Origin: Marivita sp046592965
GTDB lineage: Bacteria; Pseudomonadota; Alphaproteobacteria; Rhodobacterales; Rhodobacteraceae
Direction of reading: 5' to 3'
DNA: 64,000 bases
Assembly: GCF_046592965.1 (NCBI RefSeq)
Contig: NZ_JBISBV010000005.1
Span: forward strand, 205,101 to 269,100
Shown here: piece by piece, positions 58,207-64,000 of the stretch
Layout of the letters: every line of letters begins with the position of its first letter
Position numbering within the stretch: position 1 is the stretch's first letter
Translations under genes and position numbers: made by a program
The notes under the pieces: model-generated
Told to the model about the DNA's origin: nothing
Seen by the model: only the letters and a program-made list of their open reading frames with translations
The model's database searches: none

Positions 58207-59556
58207 ATGGGTGGCACCGGCGTCATCGACACCTTCCTCGGGGTCTTCACCTCCTATATCGACAGCGGTTTCGGGCTGCTCGGTGGCGAGGTCGCCTTCA
58301 TCGCCAGCACGCTCATCGTGATCGACGTGACGCTGGCCGCGCTCTTCTGGGCCTGGGGCGCCGATGACGACATCATCGCCCGCCTCGTGAAAAAGACCCT
58401 CTTCGTCGGCGCCTTCGCCTTCCTGATCTCGAACTGGAACAGCCTCGCCGCCATTGTCTTCGACAGTTTCGCGGGGCTGGGATTGCTCGCCTCCGGCACC
58501 GGGTTTTCGCCCGCCGATCTCCTGCGCCCGGGCCGCGTGGCGCAGACCGGCCTTGATGCCGGGCGGCCCCTTCTGGACTCCACCGCCGATCTCATGGGCT
58601 TCGTCGCCTTTTTCGAGAACTTCATCCAGATCGCCTGCCTGCTCTTCGCCTGGGCGCTGGTGCTCTTGGCCTTCTTCCTGCTCGCCGTGCAGCTCTTCGT
58701 GACGCTGATCGAGTTCAAGCTGACGACGCTCGCGGGCTTCGTGCTGATCCCCTTCGGCCTTTTTGGCAAGACCGCCTTCATGGCCGAGCGGGTGCTGGGC
58801 AATGTCGTCTCCTCCGGCATCAAGGTGCTCGTGCTGGCGGTGATCATCGGCATCGGCTCGACGCTCTTCGGCCAGTTCACTGCTGGGTTCGGCGGCGTGA
58901 CACCCACGATCGACGAGGCCATGGCCATCGTCCTGGCCGCGCTCTCGCTCCTCGGTCTCGGCATCTTTGGGCCCGGCATCGCCACCGGCCTTGTCTCGGG
59001 CGGCCCGCAATTGGGCGCGGGGGCCGCCGTCGGCACCGGGCTTGCTGTCGGTGGGGCGGCCGTCGCGGCGGGCGGCGGGGTCCTGCTCGGCGCCCGCGGC
59101 ACAGGGGCGCTGGCCTCGGGCGGGGCCGCCGCCACGCGCGGAGCCGCTGCCGCCACGGGGGCTGCCTCCGCCGCCTTCAGCCTCGGATCGATGGGCCAGA
59201 CCGGGGCCACCGGTGTTGCGTCCGGACTCGGTGGCGTGGCGCGGGCAGGGGGCGCGGCGGCTATTTCGCCCCTGCGCCGGGCCGCCGCCGCGGCCTCCGA
59301 CGGCGTCAAGGCAAGCCATGCCGAAGGCGCCCGCGCTGGCTTTGCTGGCACTGGGGGCACCTCATCCATGGGCAGCGTGGCTGGCGTGTCGGCCGCCATG
59401 GCCGCCCCCGCTGGCAGTCCGCCGGCCTGGGCGCGCTCCATGCGCCGCAGCCAGGCCATGAGCCATGGCGTCTCCGCCGCCACCCACGCGCTGCGCGCCG
59501 GGGACAGCCCCGGCTCCGGCGCCTCCGTTTCCCTGTCTGAAAGTGACCGCCCATGA
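58207..59556 (+). CDS. trbL: Conjugal transfer protein TrbL (VirB6-type)
   Basis: TrbL is the polytopic inner-membrane protein thought to form the DNA channel. The 449-residue product has a conserved start (GVIDTFLGVFTSYIDSGFGLL) and six or more membrane helices to residue ~260, including FFLLAVQLFVTLIEFKLTTLAGFVLIPFGLFG (part: VTLIEFKLTTLAGFVLIPFG) and a further helix near IKVLVLAVIIGIGSTLFGQF. The remaining ~170 residues are Ala/Gly-rich and low complexity, usual for the family. It starts three bases after the TrbK-like stop and overlaps trbF by four bases. Confidence 0.93.
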   Translation: MGGTGVIDTFLGVFTSYIDSGFGLLGGEVAFIASTLIVIDVTLAALFWAWGADDDIIARLVKKTLFVGAFAFLISNWNSLAAIVFDSFAGLGLLASGTGFSPADLLRPGRVAQTGLDAGRPLLDSTADLMGFVAFFENFIQIACLLFAWALVLLAFFLLAVQLFVTLIEFKLTTLAGFVLIPFGLFGKTAFMAERVLGNVVSSGIKVLVLAVIIGIGSTLFGQFTAGFGGVTPTIDEAMAIVLAALSLLGLGIFGPGIATGLVSGGPQLGAGAAVGTGLAVGGAAVAAGGGVLLGARGTGALASGGAAATRGAAAATGAASAAFSLGSMGQTGATGVASGLGGVARAGGAAAISPLRRAAAAASDGVKASHAEGARAGFAGTGGTSSMGSVAGVSAAMAAPAGSPPAWARSMRRSQAMSHGVSAATHALRAGDSPGSGASVSLSESDRP

Positions 59557-60242
59557 GCCTCTTCAAACGTTCCGCCCCCCATTACGGCAAAACCCCGGAA
59601 CCCGAGACCCCCTATCAGAAGGCCGCCCAGGTCTGGGACGAGCGTATCGGCTCCGCCCGGGTGCAGGCGAAGAACTGGCGCCTCATGGCCTTTGGGTGCC
59701 TGGTGCTCGCGGGCGGTTTCGCCACGGCGCTGGTCTGGCAATCGGCCCGCGGCACCGTGGTGCCTTACGTCGTCGAGATCGACCGGCATGGCGAGGCGCG
59801 CGCTGTCGAGGCGGCCAGCGCCGGGTATCGCCCGAGCGATCCGCAGATCGCCTGGCATCTCGCCCGCTTCATCGAGGAGGTGCGGGGCTTGCCGGCCGAT
59901 CCCATCGTGGTCCGGCAGAACTGGCTCCGCGCCTATGAGTTCACCACCGACCGCGGTGCATTGGCGCTGAACGACCATGCCCGCGCCAACGATCCCTTCA
60001 CGCGGGTGGGCGAGGACCAGGTCTCTATCGAGGTCTCGAGCGTCATCCGTGCCTCGCCGGACAGTTTCCGGGTGGCCTGGTCCGAGCGGCATTACGAGAA
60101 CGGCCAGCTCGCCCGCACCGAACGCTGGACCGCGATCCTGACCATCGTGATCGACCCGCCGCGCACGGCGGAGCGCCTGCGCGCCAATCCCCTCGGAATC
60201 TACGTGAACGCGATCAACTGGTCGCGGGAGATGAGCCAATGA
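59553..60242 (+). CDS. trbF: Conjugal transfer protein TrbF (VirB8-type)
   Basis: TrbF is a bitopic inner-membrane protein that nucleates the secretion complex. The 229-residue product has a cytosolic N-terminus (PYQKAAQVWDERIGSARVQAKNWR region), one membrane helix (LMAFGCLVLAGGFATALVW) and a periplasmic VirB8-like domain with VPYVVEIDRHGEARAV, IAWHLARFIEEVRGLPADPI and a late NPLGIYVNAINWSREM. It overlaps trbL and trbG by four bases each. Confidence 0.94.
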   Translation: MSLFKRSAPHYGKTPEPETPYQKAAQVWDERIGSARVQAKNWRLMAFGCLVLAGGFATALVWQSARGTVVPYVVEIDRHGEARAVEAASAGYRPSDPQIAWHLARFIEEVRGLPADPIVVRQNWLRAYEFTTDRGALALNDHARANDPFTRVGEDQVSIEVSSVIRASPDSFRVAWSERHYENGQLARTERWTAILTIVIDPPRTAERLRANPLGIYVNAINWSREMSQ

Positions 60243-61213
60243 CCCGACCGATCCTGCCCACCGTCCTTGTGGCCTCCACGCTTCTGGCAGGCTGCGCCAG
60301 CGACCGCCCGCCTGACTTCGCCTATGACGATGCGGTCCCACCCTTGCCGTCACCGCCCGCCACGGCACCCGACGACGGCCCGCGTCCGCTCCATGTCCCG
60401 CCCGCCTGGACCCCGAGCCGGGGCGGGGAGGCGGCCCCGACGCCGGTTGCCCAGGTCGGCAATGCCAATCAGGCCGCCCGTGTGGAGCCGCGGCAGGCAG
60501 GGTATTTCAACGCGATCCAGATCTACCCCTGGTCCGAGGGCGCGCTCTATCAGGTCTACGCCGCCCCCGGCCAGATCACGACCATCGCGCTCGAACCCGG
60601 CGAACGTCTGGCCGGCACCGGACCGATCGCGGCCGGCGACACCGCGCGCTGGATCATCGGCGACACCGAAAGCGGCGCGGGTCGCGACACCCGCGTCCTC
60701 GTCCTCGTGAAACCCACGCGGCCCGACATCCGCACGAACCTCGTGATCTCGACCGATCGGCGCACCTATCTGATCGAACTCAATGCCAGCGAAGAGATCT
60801 GGATGCCGGCCATTTCCTGGGCCTATCCGCGCGCGCCCGAGACACCGCGCGTCACGCCGGCCACGCCGCGCATCCCTCCAGCGCATGCGCGCAACCACCG
60901 CTACGGGTTACAGGGTGATAGCCCGCCCTGGCGGCCGGTCTCGGTCTTTGACGACGGGCGCCGTACTTACGTCGTCTTCCCGCGCGGCATCGCCCAGGGC
61001 GAGATGCCGCCGCTCTTTGTCCTCGGCACCGATGGCGAGCTGGAAATCGTCAACTCTCGTATCCACGGCAACGTGCTGATCGTGGACCGGCTCTTTGGCG
61101 CGGCCGAGCTGCGCTTGGGACGCGGTCCCCGGCAGGAGGTGGTCCGCATTGTAAGGATCGAACCCCAGACCGAGGCGACCGTGGTCCAGCACGATGCGGA
61201 GCGGGGGACATGA
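60239..61213 (+). CDS. trbG: Conjugal transfer lipoprotein TrbG (VirB9-type)
   Basis: TrbG belongs to the VirB9 family of outer-membrane core components. The 324-residue product has a lipoprotein signal with lipobox LLAGC at ~residues 16-20, a Pro-rich linker, then the beta-rich domain with IQIYPWSEGALYQVYAAPGQ, TIALEPGERL and the C-terminal DGRRTYVVFPRGIAQGEMPP and VNSRIHGNVLIVDRLFGAAE blocks. It overlaps trbF and trbI by four bases each. Confidence 0.94.
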   Translation: MTRPILPTVLVASTLLAGCASDRPPDFAYDDAVPPLPSPPATAPDDGPRPLHVPPAWTPSRGGEAAPTPVAQVGNANQAARVEPRQAGYFNAIQIYPWSEGALYQVYAAPGQITTIALEPGERLAGTGPIAAGDTARWIIGDTESGAGRDTRVLVLVKPTRPDIRTNLVISTDRRTYLIELNASEEIWMPAISWAYPRAPETPRVTPATPRIPPAHARNHRYGLQGDSPPWRPVSVFDDGRRTYVVFPRGIAQGEMPPLFVLGTDGELEIVNSRIHGNVLIVDRLFGAAELRLGRGPRQEVVRIVRIEPQTEATVVQHDAERGT

Positions 61214-62346
61214 GCGAGGCGCCGACCGATACCGCCGCCGCCATGCGCCTGCACGCCGATCCACCGCGCGTCACGCGGATTTCGCGCAAGTTGATCATTG
61301 GCTTTGGCGTCGTCGCGGGCCTCGGCATCGGTGCCGCGCTGATCTATGGGCTGCAACGTCCGGACAGGGCAGCCGCCCCGGAAGAGCTGATCACCACGGA
61401 CCGCCGCCAGCCCGCCGATGGATTGCGCGATCTGCCCGGCAGCTATGACGCGATCCCCCGTCTCGGTCCGCCCCTGCCGGGCGATCTCGGCGGCGGTATC
61501 CTCGACGCCCAGCAACGCGGCCAGCCCATCGCCGCGCCGAGCCTCGCGCGCCCCACCATGGATCCGGCCGAACAGCAGCGGCTTGCGGAACTGGAGGCCG
61601 CCCGAGTCAGCGACCTCTTCTTCCAGGCGCGCCCCGGGGCACCCGCGTCCACCGGGTTCCAGATGCCGCCTGCGGCACTGGGGAGCGGGTTGGCCGCCAT
61701 CCCAGAAACCGATCCACGCCAGGCCTTCCTGACCGCGCCGATCGACCGGCGAACGGTGGCCCCCGACCGCGTCCAGCCCCCAGCCTCGCCGTATCTCCTG
61801 CAGGCCGGATCGGTCATCCCGGCCGCACTGATCACCGGCATCCGCTCCGACCTGCCGGGCCAGATTGCCGCGCAGGTCACCCAGAACGTCTATGACAGCC
61901 CGACCGGCAGCCTGCTCCTGATCCCGCAAGGCACCCGCCTGATCGGGGCCTATGACGACAGCGTGACCGTCGGCCAACGTCGCGTGCTCCTGGTCTGGAC
62001 CCGGCTGATCTTCCCCGATGGACGGTCCTTCGTGCTCGAACGCCAGCCTGGGGCAGATACGGCGGGCTATGCGGGTCTGGAGGACCGCATCGACAATCAC
62101 TGGGCCAGCATCCTGCGCGCGGCGGGGCTTTCCACCTTGCTGGCCATAGGGGCGGAGCTTTCCCTGAACGAGGAAGACCGCCTCGCCCGCGCGCTCCGCG
62201 ACGGGGCCCTGGACACGATCAACGAGGCTGGCCAGAGCATCGTCCAACGCCAACTCGAGGTCCCGCCGACCCTGACCATCCGCCCGGGTTTCCCCGTCCG
62301 CGTGATCGTCACGCGCGATCTGGTATTCGCACCATCCAGAGGCTGA
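61210..62346 (+). CDS. trbI: Conjugal transfer protein TrbI (VirB10-type)
   Basis: TrbI is the VirB10-like protein that spans the envelope and links inner and outer membrane complexes. The 378-residue product has a short cytosolic part, one membrane helix (KLIIGFGVVAGLGIGAALIY), a Pro-rich periplasmic stretch and the conserved C-terminal beta-barrel domain with LLQAGSVIPAALITGIRSDLPG, SLLLIPQGTRLIGAYDDSV, and RPGFPVRVIVTRDLVF. It is the last of the Trb machine genes, followed by the DUF2274 gene after one base. Confidence 0.95.
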   Translation: MSEAPTDTAAAMRLHADPPRVTRISRKLIIGFGVVAGLGIGAALIYGLQRPDRAAAPEELITTDRRQPADGLRDLPGSYDAIPRLGPPLPGDLGGGILDAQQRGQPIAAPSLARPTMDPAEQQRLAELEAARVSDLFFQARPGAPASTGFQMPPAALGSGLAAIPETDPRQAFLTAPIDRRTVAPDRVQPPASPYLLQAGSVIPAALITGIRSDLPGQIAAQVTQNVYDSPTGSLLLIPQGTRLIGAYDDSVTVGQRRVLLVWTRLIFPDGRSFVLERQPGADTAGYAGLEDRIDNHWASILRAAGLSTLLAIGAELSLNEEDRLARALRDGALDTINEAGQSIVQRQLEVPPTLTIRPGFPVRVIVTRDLVFAPSRG

Positions 62347-62347
62347 C

Positions 62348-62596
62348 ATGACCAAGCTGAAACTCGGGCCGATCCCGGACTCCAAGCCGGTGAAACTGAA
62401 CGTGGAACTGCCCGCAGAGCTGCATCGAGATCTCATCGCCTATGGCGAAATTCTCGGCCGGGAAGCGGGGGAGGGGCCGATTGAACCGGTCAAGCTGGTT
62501 GTCCCCATGCTCGAGCGGTTCATTGCGACGGATCGCGGGTTTGCCAAGGCGCGGCGGACGCTCCCGAAATCCGGGCTGACGAAGCAGGGGCCATGA
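62348..62596 (+). CDS. DUF2274 small protein
   Basis: The 82-residue protein matches DUF2274, small proteins found at the end of trb operons in alpha- and gammaproteobacterial islands: KLKLGPIPDSKPVKLNVELP, then HRDLIAYGEILGREAGEGP and LVVPMLERFIATDRGF. It has a ribbon-helix-helix-like opening, so DNA binding is possible but unproved. It starts one base after trbI stops and is the last gene of the operon. Confidence 0.88.
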   Translation: MTKLKLGPIPDSKPVKLNVELPAELHRDLIAYGEILGREAGEGPIEPVKLVVPMLERFIATDRGFAKARRTLPKSGLTKQGP

Positions 62597-63009
62597 TCCA
62601 AGGCTCCAGTTCCCATGAAAACAGAGGTGGCTTACCCGGACGGCGCAGACATCGGTCTGGTGATGGATGGTAGAGATTACGAGATTATTTCAATAGGTTG
62701 AGCGGCTTCGTGTGCGGTACACGTTCACTTTTCGAACGCACTATTTCGTGCGGCGTCGCGCTAGTTGCGGCCCAATCAGTGCAATAGGATGCGCGAAGCC
62801 ACCGACAATCCCTGCGAGTACGGCCGGTTTGACCCCAAAGCTTTCGGTTGAGTGGCAGCGGTGTGTGGCCTGGTGGAGACATGAGGGAGTATAGGCGTAT
62901 GGGCCGCTTGTTTTGGGTAAGGGACTTTTGCAGGATGTTTACCTGCTCGGTGCGGGCGGGATAGCTCAAGCTTTTCCGTATTTTTAGTTCAGCCGAAATG
63001 ACACCGATT
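62597..63009. other. Gene-free stretch after the trb operon
   Basis: About 410 bases with no gene I can support. A 28-codon frame (62615-62701, starting MKTEVAYPDGADIGLV) has no clear ribosome binding site and could be a remnant. Base composition shifts here from the GC-rich trb operon to the AT-richer cargo gene. I saw no tRNA 3' end, integrase site or clear terminator. Confidence 0.55.
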
Positions 63010-64000
63010 TCACTCCAAATCGCGTGCGATTCGAAATCCGATCGAGAGGTGTTCTTCGGACTTGTACCTTCCGCGTCGAAACGACGCCCGAAGGTATTTG
63101 GGACTATAGTCACCCCATGAGCCGCCTCTCACCGTAATGGTGTTGCAATCGTCATCACGCCTAGGAGATCCATCCAGCGGTATGCCAATCAATCCATCTA
63201 CGTAGCAGTCTTCAGTCCATTCAGACACATTTCCAACCGTATCAAACAGTTTGAAACCATTTGGTTTGAAATACGCAACTGGAGACGTGGAAGGAAACCC
63301 ATCTCGGCACTCAAGATGCTCAGATAGAGTTCTGTCAGGAAAATTTCGTAGTAAAGTTTCGTCCGGTCCGTTTGCAAATTCGCAGGCCCGAGACAAATCA
63401 TCACCCCATGCGTAGGTGCCGCCGGTCCCGGCTCTTATCGCATACTCAAGTTCGGCTTCTGACGGCAGTCGGAAAGGGGCGCCATCGACCTTCGAGTTAA
63501 GCCAGTCTAAATAGGACTTTGCATCGAAATAACTAATGCAATTTACCGGAAATGTCTTTGGATCAAAACCATTTGTCGCTCCATACAGCCTATCTATTTC
63601 GTCGCGATTCCTGTTCGACCAATTCCCTCTCTCATCCGGGGCTTCACAATCCTCGGAATATTGGAAGCTGGTTTCTAAGGCAAATATATCAAACTCGCGA
63701 AATGTAACTTCGGTACGTCCGAGAGCAAATTTCGAAACCGAAATCTGTTGGACCGGCCTCTCCCAGCTTTCAGGTTCGGGGTCCGAATTGGGAGCTCCCA
63801 TATTGAAATCTCCAGCGGGCAGAACGATCATTTCTGGACAGAAAAGGTCACAGTCCCGGAATACCTGAAAGTCTGGCCACGGATCTGCTATGGGTCTTAT
63901 TCCCAGCGCACAATTTTCGAATCTTGTCTTGAGTGCATCGGATACCTCATCATACAGGGAGTAATCATCGTGTTCCACGCTTCGCAGGCGTTTGAGAAAT
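63010..64000 (-). CDS. Formylglycine-generating enzyme-like (SUMF1) cargo protein, 5' end cut by window
   Basis: At least 322 residues from a possible GTG at 63978; the frame stays open to the window edge, so the true start is probably beyond it. From about residue 50 it has the FGE-sulfatase (SUMF1) fold pattern: MIVLPAGDFNMGAPNSD, the FALGRTEVTFREFDIF segment, NCISYFDAKSYLDWLN, RLPSEAELEYAIRAG, and the C-terminal TVRGGSWGDYSPKYLRASFR and SIGFRIA. Family members activate sulfatases or act as ligand-binding or defence-effector modules. The gene is visibly AT-richer than the trb operon and faces it, so it is a separately acquired cargo. The missing upstream part may hold an effector domain. 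Confidence 0.85.
   Translation of the reverse strand, partial: FLKRLRSVEHDDYSLYDEVSDALKTRFENCALGIRPIADPWPDFQVFRDCDLFCPEMIVLPAGDFNMGAPNSDPEPESWERPVQQISVSKFALGRTEVTFREFDIFALETSFQYSEDCEAPDERGNWSNRNRDEIDRLYGATNGFDPKTFPVNCISYFDAKSYLDWLNSKVDGAPFRLPSEAELEYAIRAGTGGTYAWGDDLSRACEFANGPDETLLRNFPDRTLSEHLECRDGFPSTSPVAYFKPNGFKLFDTVGNVSEWTEDCYVDGLIGIPLDGSPRRDDDCNTITVRGGSWGDYSPKYLRASFRRGRYKSEEHLSIGFRIARDLE

Noticed and set aside
63010..63130. Variable region of a diversity-generating retroelement at the 3' end of the SUMF1-like gene
   Set aside because: The C-terminal RGGSW...GFR pattern is the fold used by such variable proteins, but no template repeat and no reverse transcriptase gene were seen nearby.

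Overview
The window is a piece of a GC-rich alphaproteobacterial chromosome, most likely from Rhodobacterales (Roseobacter group). The evidence is gene content and order: an AI-2E permease, hda, ppk1, ppx block; glyQ, FkbM, small membrane protein, glyS, PEP-binding protein in one overlapping operon; a short prolyl-tRNA synthetase without the editing insertion; a dihydropteroate synthase with a long N-terminal extension; and a BolA / J-domain divergent pair. No rRNA operon, CRISPR array or insertion sequence was seen.

Positions 1-43538 are ordinary core genome. In order they hold: two exporters and small genes (1-2068), the proton-translocating transhydrogenase pntAB (2205-5285), a DUF3422 protein, the polyphosphate genes ppx and ppk1 with hda and a permease (6826-12765), proS, a folB-folP-glmM operon, a SleB-like cell-wall hydrolase, the glyQ/glyS operon, a secreted protein with a dead protease domain, ilvC with a divergent pair of Lrp/AsnC regulators, a class V aminotransferase, gatB, a lytic transglycosylase, an acyltransferase, aminopeptidase N and malate synthase G. 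Three related palindromic repeats (about 6781, 14299 and 43571) lie at gene 3' ends. Two small membrane-anchored genes of 51 and 54 codons (8591-8746 and 28555-28719) have good ribosome binding sites.

At 43698-43940 a decayed tRNA-Arg(CCG) copy is followed by a complete tRNA-Arg(CCG). From there the DNA is a mobile element that continues past the right edge. It carries a DUF932 gene, an AT-richer gene of unknown function, a ParB-like gene, an 1100-aa HEPN/DUF499 ATPase, a RES/Xre toxin-antitoxin pair, and a nearly complete P-type (Trb) conjugation operon, trbB-C-D-E-J-K-L-F-G-I plus a DUF2274 gene. The relaxase, coupling protein and integrase are not visible. An AT-richer sulfatase-modifying-factor-like gene is cut by the right edge.

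The two most unusual points are both in the element. First, the parB-like gene reads as an in-frame chimera: an N-terminal ParB/HTH part joined near residue 206 to what resembles the C-terminal part of DUF1156 DNA methyltransferases, directly upstream of the DUF499 ATPase that normally accompanies such methyltransferases. This looks like a defence locus whose catalytic methyltransferase part was lost. Second, the DUF932 and parB-like genes share an ~85-nt 5' leader that folds into the same two-stem hairpin. The inner stem differs in sequence but keeps its pairing, and the outer stem runs into the ribosome binding site, so it may be a shared regulatory RNA.
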